DNA from: Brevundimonas sp. | GTDB lineage: Bacteria > Pseudomonadota > Alphaproteobacteria > Caulobacterales > Caulobacteraceae | Assembly: GCA_020253595.1 (NCBI GenBank) | Contig: JADCBH010000372.1 | Span: 1-35,268 of the forward strand | DNA length: 35,268 bases | Reading direction: 5' to 3' | Shown: positions 10,491-20,595 of the stretch, piece by piece | Layout: each line of letters begins with the position of its first letter | Position numbering within the stretch: the stretch's first letter is position 1 | Translations under genes and position numbers: made by a program | Notes under the pieces: generated by a model | Told to the model about the DNA's origin: nothing | Seen by the model: only the letters and a program-made list of their open reading frames with translations | Databases searched by the model: none

Positions 10491-11689
10491 GCCCCGTTCG
10501 CGACATCGCCATCGTCGGCGCGGGGCCGACGGGACTGGCGCTGGCGCTGCTGCTCAAGCGGCGCGGCCTGAAGGTCGTCGTGCATGAACGCTTCGCCGAG
10601 CCCCGGCCGATCGGGGCGGGCTTCATGTTGCAGCCGACGGGTCTGCATGTGCTGGACAGGCTGGGACTGACCGCTCAGGTCGCGGCGCTGGGTCAGCCGC
10701 TGAACCACATCTTCGGCCGAGAGGCGCGGCGTGGCCGTGTGGTGCTGGACGTCAAGTATTCCGACCTGAAGTCACCGCGTCCGGACGGGCTGAATGCGCT
10801 GGGGGTACACCGGGCGGCGATCTTCCACGTGCTGCATGACGCCTGTCTGGCCCAAGGGGTCGAGTTCGTGACCGACCGCGAGATCGCGGCGGCATCGGAC
10901 GGGCGGATCGTCGACGCCACGGGGACGGCCAGCCCCGCGTTTGATCTGGTCGTGGATGCGTCGGGCGCGCGCTCGCCCATCGCGTTGGACTTGCTGAAGC
11001 GGCAGGGCGGCCGGCGGACCGATCTGGAATGGGGCGCGGTCTGGGGCACGGTGCCGTGGCCGGGCGCGCCGTTCGATGAGGGCGCGCTGGAGCAGGTCTA
11101 TCGCGGAGCGTCGCGGATGATCGGGGTCCTGCCCTGCGGCGCGCGGCCCGGGTCACCCGATCGGCTCGCGACCTTCTTCTGGAGCCTGAAGTCCGCCGAT
11201 CATACCGCCTGGGTCGCGGCGGGCATGGAGCGGTGGAAGGCGGAGGTGCTGAGCCTGTGGCCCCAGACGGCTCCGGTACTGGAAGCCATTCCGGACGCCG
11301 AGGCTCTGACGCTGGCGCGCTATGGCCACCACACCCTGCCCCTGCCGGTCGCGGACCGACTGGCGGTGGTAGGGGATGCGGCCCACTCGACCAGCCCCCA
11401 GCTGGGGCAGGGGGTCAACATGGGCCTGCTGGACGCCCTGACACTGGCCGATGCGCTGGAGACCCACGCTGATCTGGACGAGGCGCTGATGGCCTATGCC
11501 CGCATCCGGCGCTGGCACATCCGGCTCTATCAGGCGCTGAGCTGGGGCTTCACGCCCTTCTATCAGGCTGACGGAAAGGTCCTGCCGTGGGTGCGCGACC
11601 ATGTGCTGGGCAAGGTCGCGCGCCTGCCGTTCGCGGCGAGGATGCTGGCGGCGACGGTGTCGGGGCTGCTGCTCGATCCGAGGCGCTAG
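10487..11689 (+). CDS. FAD-dependent monooxygenase (UbiH/PHBH-like), probable CTG start
   Basis: Upstream in-frame translation SPVRDIAIVGAGPTGLALALLLKRRGLKVVVHERF supplies the GxGxxG motif missed by the ORF track (GTG at 10580); downstream VVGDAAHSTSPQLGQGVNMGLLDA. No ATG/GTG/TTG in frame between the TGA at 10451 and 10580. Confidence 0.8.
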   Translation: MSPVRDIAIVGAGPTGLALALLLKRRGLKVVVHERFAEPRPIGAGFMLQPTGLHVLDRLGLTAQVAALGQPLNHIFGREARRGRVVLDVKYSDLKSPRPDGLNALGVHRAAIFHVLHDACLAQGVEFVTDREIAAASDGRIVDATGTASPAFDLVVDASGARSPIALDLLKRQGGRRTDLEWGAVWGTVPWPGAPFDEGALEQVYRGASRMIGVLPCGARPGSPDRLATFFWSLKSADHTAWVAAGMERWKAEVLSLWPQTAPVLEAIPDAEALTLARYGHHTLPLPVADRLAVVGDAAHSTSPQLGQGVNMGLLDALTLADALETHADLDEALMAYARIRRWHIRLYQALSWGFTPFYQADGKVLPWVRDHVLGKVARLPFAARMLAATVSGLLLDPRR

Positions 11690-11695
11690 GCCGGG

Positions 11696-14104
11696 TCAGA
11701 TCATGGGCGGCGGACCGGCCAGGACGTCGCGCTTGCCGGCGTGGTTGGCCGGCGAAACGACGCCTTCCTGTTCCATGCGTTCGATCAGAGAGGCGGCGCG
11801 GTTGTAGCCGATCTGGAGGCGGCGCTGGACGTAGCTGGTCGAGGCCTTGCGGTCGCGGGTGACCACGGCCACGGCGCGGTCGTAGAGGTCGTCGCCCGAG
11901 CCGCCGCCGCCTTCGTCGTCGAAGGCCGCGTCGCCGTCGCCGTCCGGATCGTCGGTGATCAGGTCAAGGTAGTCGGGCTCGGCCTGGCTGCGCAGATGCT
12001 TGCAGACTTCCTCGACCTCGCCGTCGGTCACGAACGGGCCGTGCAGGCGGGTGATCCGACCACCGCCGGCCATGTAGAGCATGTCGCCCTGGCCCAGAAG
12101 CTGCTCACCACCCTGCTCGCCCAGGATGGTGCGGCTGTCGATCTTTGAGGTGACCTGGAAGCTGATCCGGGTCGGGAAGTTGGCCTTGATCGTGCCGGTG
12201 ATGACGTCGACCGACGGGCGCTGGGTGGCCATGATCAGGTGGATGCCGGCGGCGCGCGCCATCTGGGCCAGACGCTGGACCGCACCCTCCACGTCCTTGC
12301 CGGCGACCAGCATCAGGTCGGCCATCTCGTCCATGACCACGACCAGATAGGGCATGGGCTCGGGGCGGATCTTCTCGGATTCGAAGACGGGGCGGCCCTG
12401 TTCGTCGAAACCGGTCTGGACCGTGCGCTCGAAATGCTCGCCCTTGGCCTGGGCCTCGCGGGCGCGCTCGTTGTAGCTGGCGACATTGCGCACGCCTAGC
12501 TTGGACATGCGGCGGTAGCGGTCCTCCATCTCGCGCACCGTCCACTTCAGCGCGACGACGGCCTTCTTGGGATCGGTGACGACGGGGGCCAGCAGATGCG
12601 GGATGCCGTCATAGACCGACAGCTCCAGCATCTTGGGGTCGATCATGATGAAGCGGCACTCGGCGGGCGAGAGCCGGTACAGGATCGACAGGATCATGGC
12701 GTTTACGCCGACCGACTTGCCCGAGCCGGTGGTGCCCGCGATCAGCAGGTGCGGCATGCGTGCCAGGTCGGCGACATAGGGCTCGCCGCCGATGGTCTCG
12801 CCGAGCGCGAGCGGCAGGAGGTGGGCGGGCTTGCCGTATTCCGACGAGGCCAGCAGGTCGCGCAGATAGACGGTCTCGCGCTTCAGGTTCGGCAGTTCGA
12901 TGCCGATGGCGTTGCGGTTCGGCACGACCGAGATGCGGCAGGCGCGGGCTGACATGGACCGGGCGATGTCGTCGGACAGGGCCACGACGCGGCCGTGCTT
13001 CACGCCCGGGGCGGGGACCAGTTCATAGAGGGTGACGACGGGGCCAGGGCGAATCTGGTCGATCACACCCTTGACGCCGAACTCGGCCAGAACGCCCTCC
13101 AGCATCTTGGCGTTCTGTTTCAGCGCCGTCTCGTCAACCGTTGACGTGCGAGCCTGGGGCTTGGCCAGCATGGCCAGCGGCGGCAGGTCGAAGTCGCCCT
13201 CGGGCCGGGCGAAGTCGAAAGCGGCCTGGGCATCGTCGACGGCCTTCTTTGACGTCTTGGACGGCTTGGGCGCGGCGACGCGCGGCTCGGGGGCGGTGCG
13301 GGCCGAAGGTACCGCCGGCTCGGGTGTCGGCTCGTCCCACGGCAGGGGGACCACGATCTCATCGTCGTCGGGCAGTTCCAGCCGGGCGGGTCGTCGCGGA
13401 GAGGCGGCTTTCTGCGGGACGGCAATCTCGGGCTCGATGATCGGGCGGCGGCGGGTGGGCACGGGCGCTGACGGGGTCGGGGCGCGACGCAGGCCACCCA
13501 GCCAGGCCGCCGTATCCGCGAAGTCGGTCGTCCTCAGACCGACCGCATAGGCGCAGGTCCAGAGGCCGAAGGCGAGAAAGAGGACGCCGCCCACGATCGT
13601 GCCGCCGGGCACATCGAGGCTGCGGAACAGGCTGTCGAACAGGCCGATCACGGCGTCGCCCCAGAGGCCGCCGAGGCCCGAAGCGAGGGGCCAGACGGCG
13701 GGGGCTGCGAGCGCCGAAAGGGCACCGGCCAGCGACAGCACACCGCCGGTGGCCGCTAGCGCCTTGAGCGGCGTGGGTTTGAGCCGCTGCTGGATCGCGT
13801 CGCCGATGGCGGCCGCGAGGCCAAAGGCGACGGTCAGGGCCGCGGCAGGCCAGGCGGCGAGACCGATCGACTGCATGAACAGGTCGGCGAACAGGGCCCC
13901 GTTCGCGCCCAGCCAGTTGGTCGGAGCGGCCGAGGACGCTGCGTTCAGGCTGGGGTCCGCCGGGTTCCAGGAGACCAGGGCAATGACCAGCAGGGTCGCC
14001 AGCAATGCCTGAAGCACGCCCCGGAACCGCACCACGAAGGGCGCGTCCCACAGGATGACGGCGCTTTGCCAGGCGCGCTGACCGATGGCGAGGGCGGCGG
14101 ACAT
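11696..14104 (-). CDS. ftsK: DNA translocase FtsK
   Basis: N-terminal TM segments, Walker [72 protein letters not shown]-terminal gamma winged helix. Confidence 0.97.
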   Translation of the reverse strand: MSAALAIGQRAWQSAVILWDAPFVVRFRGVLQALLATLLVIALVSWNPADPSLNAASSAAPTNWLGANGALFADLFMQSIGLAAWPAAALTVAFGLAAAIGDAIQQRLKPTPLKALAATGGVLSLAGALSALAAPAVWPLASGLGGLWGDAVIGLFDSLFRSLDVPGGTIVGGVLFLAFGLWTCAYAVGLRTTDFADTAAWLGGLRRAPTPSAPVPTRRRPIIEPEIAVPQKAASPRRPARLELPDDDEIVVPLPWDEPTPEPAVPSARTAPEPRVAAPKPSKTSKKAVDDAQAAFDFARPEGDFDLPPLAMLAKPQARTSTVDETALKQNAKMLEGVLAEFGVKGVIDQIRPGPVVTLYELVPAPGVKHGRVVALSDDIARSMSARACRISVVPNRNAIGIELPNLKRETVYLRDLLASSEYGKPAHLLPLALGETIGGEPYVADLARMPHLLIAGTTGSGKSVGVNAMILSILYRLSPAECRFIMIDPKMLELSVYDGIPHLLAPVVTDPKKAVVALKWTVREMEDRYRRMSKLGVRNVASYNERAREAQAKGEHFERTVQTGFDEQGRPVFESEKIRPEPMPYLVVVMDEMADLMLVAGKDVEGAVQRLAQMARAAGIHLIMATQRPSVDVITGTIKANFPTRISFQVTSKIDSRTILGEQGGEQLLGQGDMLYMAGGGRITRLHGPFVTDGEVEEVCKHLRSQAEPDYLDLITDDPDGDGDAAFDDEGGGGSGDDLYDRAVAVVTRDRKASTSYVQRRLQIGYNRAASLIERMEQEGVVSPANHAGKRDVLAGPPPMI

Positions 14105-14177
14105 TCATGGCTCCGGACAATGGAGCCCGCAGTGTGAGGCGGTCAGGGTTAAGGGGCTGTTTACCTGAGGGGGAGGG

Positions 14178-14322
14178 CTTCGGGCTTAGGGAGTAGAGCT
14201 TAGGGAGCAGGGAGGACGGAGTGGGGGTTCCTGCCGCATCGCCGCAGGGCGAAGGCCCACGGGGACAGCATCCTCCAATGTGCTATCCCTAGCCCCTGAT
14301 CCCCTAAGCCCTAAGCCCGAAG
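14178..14322. repeat. Inverted repeat with telomere-like GCTTAGGG/CCCTAAGC units
   Basis: CTTCGGGCTTAGGG (14178-14191) is the exact reverse complement of CCCTAAGCCCGAAG (14309-14322); second units at 14198-14205 and 14302-14309. Confidence 0.8.
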
Positions 14323-14325
14323 TCA

Positions 14326-15579
14326 ATGACCCCTCCCCAGACCCATGACGTCATCGTGGCCGGCGCCGGGCTCGCGGGCGCGACCTTCGCGCTGGCGGCG
14401 GCGAGTGGCGGGCTGAGGGTCGCGCTGATCGATCCGCAGCCGTTCCAGGTGCAACAGGCCGAGACCTTCGATGGGCGTTCGACCGCGATCGCCTGGTCGA
14501 CGTTTCGCATGCTGGACGCGCTGGGGATCGGCGAGCGACTGCGGCCGCATGCCTGCCGGATGGATCGCATTCTGGTGACTGACGGGCGGCGGCCGGGGGC
14601 GGCGTCCAAGGCGGCTTCGCCCGCCTTCCTGCGCTTCGATTCCGAAGAGGTCGGCGACGCGACCGGTGGCGAGCCCCTGGGCTATATGGTCGAGAACCGC
14701 CGCATCCGGGCGGCGCTGGCCGAGGTCCTGGCGGACAGCCCGGTCGACCTGATGGCCCCGGCGGCCGTCGAGGCGGTCGATGGGGCTGGTCCTCTTGCGG
14801 TGGTGACATTGAAGGACGGCCGCGTTCTGGCGGCTCCGCTGGTGGTCGGGGCAGAAGGTCGGGGGTCGTTGGTCCGCAAGGCCGCCGGGATCGATACCGT
14901 CGGCTGGGGCTATGGGCAGTCCGGCGTGGTCGCGACCGTGCGTCTGGACCACGACCACGGCAATGTGGCCCACGAATACTTCCTGCCGAACGGCCCCTTC
15001 GCCATCCTGCCGCTGACCGAACAGAGGGCCAGTCTGGTGTGGACAGAGACGACGCGCGCCGCCGAGGCCCTGCGCGACTGTTCGGACGCCGCCTTCCGGT
15101 CCCATCTGATGCGGCGGTTCGGGGAGTTTCTGGGCGAGGCCCGGCCCGAGGGCCCGCGCTTTGTCTATCCCCTGTCCCTGGAGCTGGCGACCCGGCTGAC
15201 CGGCCCGCGCACGGCGCTGCTGGGTGACGCCGCCCACGGCGTGCACCCGGTGGCGGGTCAGGGCCTGAACATGGGTCTGAAGGACACGGCGGCGCTGGCC
15301 GAGATTCTGGTCGAGGCGGCTCGCCTCGGCGAAGACATCGGGTCCGAGACGGTCCTGGATCGCTACGCCCGCTGGCGCCGGTTCGACACCTTCGCCCTGG
15401 CGGCCGGGTTCGACGGCTTCGTGCGCCTGTTCTCCAACGACCTCGCGCCGGTTCGCATGGCGCGCGATCTGGGCATGGCCGCGGTCAACCGGATCGCACC
15501 GCTGCGAAAGGCCTTCATGGGCGAGGCCGGCGGAGCTACGGGCGATCTGCCCCGGCTGCTGCGGGGCGAGCCCGTCTGA
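14326..15579 (+). CDS. UbiH/UbiF/VisC/COQ6-family FAD monooxygenase
   Basis: HDVIVAGAGLAGATFALAAASGGLRVALIDP; ALLGDAAHGVHPVAGQGLNMGLKDTAALAEIL. Confidence 0.92.
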   Translation: MTPPQTHDVIVAGAGLAGATFALAAASGGLRVALIDPQPFQVQQAETFDGRSTAIAWSTFRMLDALGIGERLRPHACRMDRILVTDGRRPGAASKAASPAFLRFDSEEVGDATGGEPLGYMVENRRIRAALAEVLADSPVDLMAPAAVEAVDGAGPLAVVTLKDGRVLAAPLVVGAEGRGSLVRKAAGIDTVGWGYGQSGVVATVRLDHDHGNVAHEYFLPNGPFAILPLTEQRASLVWTETTRAAEALRDCSDAAFRSHLMRRFGEFLGEARPEGPRFVYPLSLELATRLTGPRTALLGDAAHGVHPVAGQGLNMGLKDTAALAEILVEAARLGEDIGSETVLDRYARWRRFDTFALAAGFDGFVRLFSNDLAPVRMARDLGMAAVNRIAPLRKAFMGEAGGATGDLPRLLRGEPV

Positions 15580-15601
15580 CGATCAGGAGGGCGTACGCCG
15601 A

Positions 15602-16120
15602 CTACTGGACCTGTGGCGAAACGGTGCGGCCGAGATCGATGGCGAGGCTGCGCCAGACCTGGATCGGATCGTCCAACTGGGCCGCGCCGCCGCCCTCGTT
15701 CAGCAGGACGTCGTACTGGGCCACCGCCTGACCGGGCACGTTCGATCCTTCCTCGGGGGCGGCGTAGAAGGCCTTCACGAAGCGACGCTCGCCGTTCCAG
15801 CGACCGATGATGGCCTCGGTGGCCTGGGGACCGGTGAAGGCGGCGGTGAACTGCACGTCCGGGCACCGTCCGTCGGTGCAGGAGAACAGGGTCAGCACCC
15901 AGCGCAGCGGGCCGTCATCGACCCGCAGATAGATGCGGTCGCCCGCCGCCTGCGGCTCTGACACCGTCAGACCGGCGGCGGTGAGGCGCCCGGTGATCTC
16001 CGACACCGGCAATCCGGTCCAGCGCCCGGCAGGGGCGCTCGCCGCGTCCTGGGCGTGGCTTACCGTGACGGGCAGAGCCAGGGCGAGAGCGGTGGCGGCG
16101 ATCAGGGCGGTCAGCTTCAT
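15602..16120 (-). CDS. Secreted YbjN-domain-like protein
   Basis: Signal peptide MKLTALIAATALALALPVTVSHA; WNGERRFVKAFYAAPEEGSNVPGQAVAQYDVLL resembles YbjN-type proteins. Confidence 0.55.
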   Translation of the reverse strand: MKLTALIAATALALALPVTVSHAQDAASAPAGRWTGLPVSEITGRLTAAGLTVSEPQAAGDRIYLRVDDGPLRWVLTLFSCTDGRCPDVQFTAAFTGPQATEAIIGRWNGERRFVKAFYAAPEEGSNVPGQAVAQYDVLLNEGGGAAQLDDPIQVWRSLAIDLGRTVSPQVQ

Positions 16121-16145
16121 GGAGGGGTCCCCGGAGTACAGCGGT

Positions 16146-17294
16146 TCAGTCTAGCGCCGATTGCGGCGAAGCGGCGACGGGCGCGTCGATGGTCTCGGTC
16201 GACGCCTGCTCGAGCCACTGCGCCCCCTGCATCTCGTTCAGCCGCGAGACGGTTCGCTCGAACTCGAAGGCGCCGTCGCCCTTGGGATAGAGGGCCTCGG
16301 GCGCGCCCGCCGCGAAGGCCACCAGTCTCCGTCGCGCCTCGTAGAGGGTGTCGATCAGGGTCACGAACCGGTTGGCCGCCTGGCGCTTGTCGGGCGTCAG
16401 CAGCGGGATGTCCTCGATGAACAGGGTGTGGAAGCGCGCCGCGATGGCCAGATAGTCGCGCGACCCCAGCGGCCGGTCACACAGCTCGGCGAAGGTCGCA
16501 CGGGCCAACCCGCCTGCGGTCCTCTGGATCGTCACTTCCCGCCCGAGGATGTGCAGCGTTGTCGGGCATTCCGGCATGCCGCCTCTGAGATCTGACCACA
16601 GCTGCTCGAAACCGTCACGGCGGGACCCTGCCTCGCCGTTGTACCAGACCCGCGACGCCCGCATCCGGTCCAGCCGCCAGTCGCGCGCGCCCTTAAGCTC
16701 CACGACCTCGCAGCGTTCGACGATGCGGTCGATGAAGGGCACGAACAGGGGGCGATTGATGCCGTCCTTGTAGAGCTGGTTCGGTGCCCGGTTGGACGTG
16801 ATGCAGACCACTACTTTTTTGGCGAACAGGGCGTCGAAAAGACGGCCGAGGATCATGGCGTCGGCGATGTCGGTGACCTGCAGTTCGTCGAAGCAGAGCA
16901 GCCGCGCCTCAGAGGCGATCATGGCGGCGACCGGTTCGATGGGATCGTCGCCCTTGTGCGTGCCGAACACACGTTGGCGCGCCTTGCGGTCGCCTTCGCG
17001 CCACTGGCGGACGAGGTCGTGAACCCGGGCCATGAAGGCATGGAAATGAGCGCGGGTCTTTCGCTTCTCGGGCGCGCTGGCAAAGAACAGGTCCATCAGA
17101 ACGGACTTGCCCCGCCCAGGTGGGCCCCAGAGGTAGAGGCCACGGACTTGCGGAACCCCGCCGAACAGGCCGCGCCGCCCGAGATCCCTTTCGAGCCGAA
17201 CCAGCGCCTCCACGGCCTGCCCTTGCGCCGGATCGCGCGTCAGGACGCCGGACTTGAGCCGGTTTTCATAGGCGGCGCGGGTGCGTGATCCCAT
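16146..17294 (-). CDS. zapE: Cell division protein ZapE / AFG1-like ATPase
   Basis: GLYLWGPPGRGKSVLMDLFF Walker A; RAHFHAFMARVHDLV; LLCFDELQVTDIADAMILGRLFDALF. Start chosen at MGSRTRAAYENRL. Confidence 0.93.
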   Translation of the reverse strand: MGSRTRAAYENRLKSGVLTRDPAQGQAVEALVRLERDLGRRGLFGGVPQVRGLYLWGPPGRGKSVLMDLFFASAPEKRKTRAHFHAFMARVHDLVRQWREGDRKARQRVFGTHKGDDPIEPVAAMIASEARLLCFDELQVTDIADAMILGRLFDALFAKKVVVCITSNRAPNQLYKDGINRPLFVPFIDRIVERCEVVELKGARDWRLDRMRASRVWYNGEAGSRRDGFEQLWSDLRGGMPECPTTLHILGREVTIQRTAGGLARATFAELCDRPLGSRDYLAIAARFHTLFIEDIPLLTPDKRQAANRFVTLIDTLYEARRRLVAFAAGAPEALYPKGDGAFEFERTVSRLNEMQGAQWLEQASTETIDAPVAASPQSALD

Positions 17295-17460
17295 AGCCCC
17301 GGGGATTAGCCGGGCCTCTCTCTGGAGGAAAGCGGTTGCTTCGCACACGCGAAGGCATAAATGCGAAGGCGCGGGACCACGGTTCCGCAAACCCCCATAC
17401 CGCGCTCAAGCCGCGAGCCGCCGCACGGCGAGCGCTGGCGCGTCCGAAGGACTGACAAGA

Positions 17461-18507
17461 ATGGCCTACAACGTCGCCATCGTGGGCGCGACCGGCAACG
17501 TCGGACGCGAAATGCTGACCATCCTCGAGGAGCTCGAGTTTCCGGTCGCCGAGATGCATGCCGTGGCGTCGCGCAAATCCAAGCGCATTGAGGTGGCCTG
17601 GAAGGACGGCGTCGTGCGCTGCGAGGTCATCGACACCTTTGACTGGTCCAAGGTGGACATTGTCCTGATGTCTGCGGGCGGGGATGTGTCGCGCGAGTGG
17701 TCCGAGAAGATCGGCAAGATGGGACCGATCGTGATCGACAACTCCTCGGCCTTCCGCAAGGACCCGGACGTTCCCCTGATCGTGCCCGAAGTGAATCCGG
17801 ACGCAATCAAGGACGCCCGAAAGAAGAACATCATCGCCAATCCCAACTGCTCGACCGCCCAGCTGGTCGTTGCGCTGAAGCCCCTGCACGATGCCGCGAA
17901 GATCAAGCGCGCAGTGGTCTCGACCTACCAGTCCGTCTCGGGCGCCGGGAAGGAAGGGATGGACGAGCTGTGGAACCAGACCAAGGCCATCTATGGCCTG
18001 GGCGACGCCAGCCCGAAGAAGTTCCCCAAGCAGATCGCCTTCAACGTCATTCCCTTCATCGGGGCCTTCCGCGACGACGGCTACACCGATGAAGAGGCCA
18101 AGATGTGGGACGAGACCCACAAGATGCTGGACCCGGCGATCAAGCTGACGGTGACCTGCGTGCGCGTGCCGGTGTTTGTCGGCCACTCCGAGTCCGTGAC
18201 GGTCGAGTTCGACAAGCCCATCAGCCCCGACGAGGCCCGCGCCATCCTGCGGGAGGCGCCGGGCGTGCTGGTCGTCGATAAGCAGGAGCACGACGGCTAC
18301 ATCACCCCCGTCGACGCCGCCGGTGACCACGCCGTCTATGTCAGCCGCATTCGTAAGGACCACACGGTCGAGAACGGCCTGTCGTTCTGGGTGGTGTCGG
18401 ACAATCTGAGAAAGGGTGCCGCGCTCAACGCCGTCCAGATCGCCCAGTTGCTGGACGAGACCGGAACGATCAAGCCCAGAAGCGGCTACCGGTCGATCGC
18501 GGTATGA
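17461..18507 (+). CDS. asd: Aspartate-semialdehyde dehydrogenase
   Basis: MAYNVAIVGATGNVGREML; NPNCSTAQLVVALKPLHD active-site Cys; YQSVSGAGKEGMDEL. Start at ATG 17461 rather than the ORF-track 17281. Confidence 0.97.
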   Translation: MAYNVAIVGATGNVGREMLTILEELEFPVAEMHAVASRKSKRIEVAWKDGVVRCEVIDTFDWSKVDIVLMSAGGDVSREWSEKIGKMGPIVIDNSSAFRKDPDVPLIVPEVNPDAIKDARKKNIIANPNCSTAQLVVALKPLHDAAKIKRAVVSTYQSVSGAGKEGMDELWNQTKAIYGLGDASPKKFPKQIAFNVIPFIGAFRDDGYTDEEAKMWDETHKMLDPAIKLTVTCVRVPVFVGHSESVTVEFDKPISPDEARAILREAPGVLVVDKQEHDGYITPVDAAGDHAVYVSRIRKDHTVENGLSFWVVSDNLRKGAALNAVQIAQLLDETGTIKPRSGYRSIAV

Positions 18508-18514
18508 GCCCGCC

Positions 18515-18537
18515 TCCCTCTCCCGCGAGGAGAGGGA
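18515..18537 (+). promoter_or_regulatory. Perfect hairpin overlapping the rarD ribosome-binding site
   Basis: TCCCTCTCC-CGCGA-GGAGAGGGA; 9-bp stem, SD-like GGAGAGG in the 3' arm, one nt before the GTG at 18539. Confidence 0.7.
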
Positions 18538-18538
18538 C

Positions 18539-19453
18539 GTGAGTTCCCAGGCGCGCGCCCCCTTCCTGTCGGCGCTCGGATGCTACGTCATCTGGGGCTT
18601 CATGCCGTTGCTGTTCATGGGACAGGCGGCTATCGGCTTCACGTCGCTGGAGATCCTGTCTCACCGCGCTTTGTGGTCGGTGCTGTTCGCCGGTGGGCTG
18701 GTGCTGCTGGCCAGCCAGTCGGGGCAGGTGCGCACCGCGCTGAGCCAGCCCCGCACCCTGGCCTGGCTGGTGCTCGCCACCGTGCTGATCGCCGTAAACT
18801 GGGGCGTCTACGTCTGGGCCACCACCCATCAGGCGACCCTGGAGGCCAGTCTCGGCTACTACATCAATCCTCTGCTCAATATGGTCGTGGGGCTGTGGTT
18901 GTTTCGCGAGCGGATCGACCGGTGGGGCTGGGTCGCGATCGGCCTGGCGGCGGTCGGGGTGCTGTTTCAGGCGCTGGCGCTGGGCCGACCGCCATGGATC
19001 TCGCTGATCCTGGCGTTCAGCTTCGGGGCCTACGGCGTCATCAAGAAACGCGTGCCCGTCGAGGCACAGGCTGGCCTGTTCATCGAGTGCCTGATCCTGC
19101 TGCCGTTCGGCATCGCCTACGTCGCCTGGGTGCAAGCCTCGGGTCTCGGTCACGGATTCTCATCGCTGGAAGGCTTCGGCTGGGCCCTGCTCAATGGTCC
19201 GGCAACGGTCCTGCCACTGGCGCTGTTCGCCTTCGCGGCCCGCCGCATGCCGCTGTCGACCATGGGCTTCATCCAGTTCCTCGCGCCGACGCTGCAGTTC
19301 TGCGTCGGTCTGGCGACCGGTGAGCACTTCACGGTGCTGCGCGGGGTCTCATTCGCCTTCATCTGGCTGGGTGCGGGTGTGTTCGCCGCGGCCGCCCTGA
19401 TGCGGGCGCGCGCGGCCCGCCGGGCGGCCGAGGACGCAGCCCTGCCGGTCTAG
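18539..19453 (+). CDS. rarD: EamA family transporter RarD
   Basis: GTG start; FLSALGCYVIWGFMPLLFMGQAAIGFTSLEILSHRALWSVLFA; VNWGVYVWATTHQATLEASLGYYINPLLNMVVGLWLFRERI. Confidence 0.93.
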   Translation: MSSQARAPFLSALGCYVIWGFMPLLFMGQAAIGFTSLEILSHRALWSVLFAGGLVLLASQSGQVRTALSQPRTLAWLVLATVLIAVNWGVYVWATTHQATLEASLGYYINPLLNMVVGLWLFRERIDRWGWVAIGLAAVGVLFQALALGRPPWISLILAFSFGAYGVIKKRVPVEAQAGLFIECLILLPFGIAYVAWVQASGLGHGFSSLEGFGWALLNGPATVLPLALFAFAARRMPLSTMGFIQFLAPTLQFCVGLATGEHFTVLRGVSFAFIWLGAGVFAAAALMRARAARRAAEDAALPV

Positions 19454-20595
19454 AGCGCGCCGTAGAGGGCCTGGATCAGCCGTTGTGCGCGCGGATCGCC
19501 GACCAGATAGGGCGATTGCCGCGTCATGGTGTAGGCGGCCGACAGCCTGCGCGCCGGATCGGCGAAGGCGCAGGACCCGCCCCAGCCGCAGTGACCCACC
19601 GCCTCTGGATTGGGCCCGAAGATGTTCAGACCGGCGTTGCGCGTAAAGCCCGCGCCCCAACTTATGACAAAGGGCAGAACCTTGTCCTGGCCCGCCACGC
19701 GCTCGCGTGTCGCCTCGGCGACCACCGTGGGCGACAACAGCCGCTGGCCGTCCAGCATTCCGTCGTTGGCGATGACGCCCAGGATGCGGGCCAGGTCCCG
19801 CGCTGTGCCGTGCAGATTGGCCGACGGGATCTCGATGGAGCGCCACTCGGCCGAGCCGCGCCCGCCCGGGGCCGAGCCCTTGTCGAGGAAGGCGGCCTTC
19901 TTGATGGCGTCCAGGGTTCCAAGGTCGGTCGCCTTGGCGGGCTTTCTGAGCGCCGCGACCCGACCGTGCTCGCTCTCCGGCAAGCCGATCCAGAGGTCGA
20001 GACCGAACGGCCGGGCGAAATCCTCGGCCAGTGCCCGGCCCATGGTCCGACCGTCGGCCAAGCGGAAGACTTCATTGGCGAGATAGCCGACGGTGATGGG
20101 GTGATAGCCCGAGCCCGTCCCGAGCGGCCACATGGGTGCCTGGGCGGCGAGCCGGTCAAGCACCGCCTGCCGGTCGAACCAGATGGCCGGATCAGCGGGC
20201 TCCGAAAAGCCGGGCAGGCCGGCCTGATGCGACAGCAGTTGGGCGACCGTGACCCGGTCCTTGCCTCGGGCCGCGAAGGCGGGCCAAAGCGCGGAGACCG
20301 CTTCTTGATAGGCCAGCTTGCCGCGCTCGACCGCTGAGGCCATCAGGATGGCCATGACAGCCTTGCCGGTCGAGAACACCGGCACCAGCGTCCGTTCGGA
20401 CATGGGCTCGGCCCCTGCGGCATCGGCCTGGCCGGCCCAGATGTCGATGACGGTCTCGCCTTCGATCACCACAGAAAAGCGTGCGCCCTGTTCGTTCAGC
20501 CCATCGGGTGCATCGACGAAGTTGGCGGCGAAGGCATCCTTCACCGCAGCAAGGTGATCGGGGCAGTGGCCGGAGATGTCAGGCTTGGTCGTCAT
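19450..20595 (-). CDS. Serine hydrolase / beta-lactamase-related esterase
   Basis: PVFSTGKAVMAILMASAVERGKLAYQEAVSALWPAFAARGKDRVTVAQLLSHQAGLPGF (SxxK family); GHCGWGGSCAFADP. Confidence 0.9.
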   Translation of the reverse strand: MTTKPDISGHCPDHLAAVKDAFAANFVDAPDGLNEQGARFSVVIEGETVIDIWAGQADAAGAEPMSERTLVPVFSTGKAVMAILMASAVERGKLAYQEAVSALWPAFAARGKDRVTVAQLLSHQAGLPGFSEPADPAIWFDRQAVLDRLAAQAPMWPLGTGSGYHPITVGYLANEVFRLADGRTMGRALAEDFARPFGLDLWIGLPESEHGRVAALRKPAKATDLGTLDAIKKAAFLDKGSAPGGRGSAEWRSIEIPSANLHGTARDLARILGVIANDGMLDGQRLLSPTVVAEATRERVAGQDKVLPFVISWGAGFTRNAGLNIFGPNPEAVGHCGWGGSCAFADPARRLSAAYTMTRQSPYLVGDPRAQRLIQALYGAL

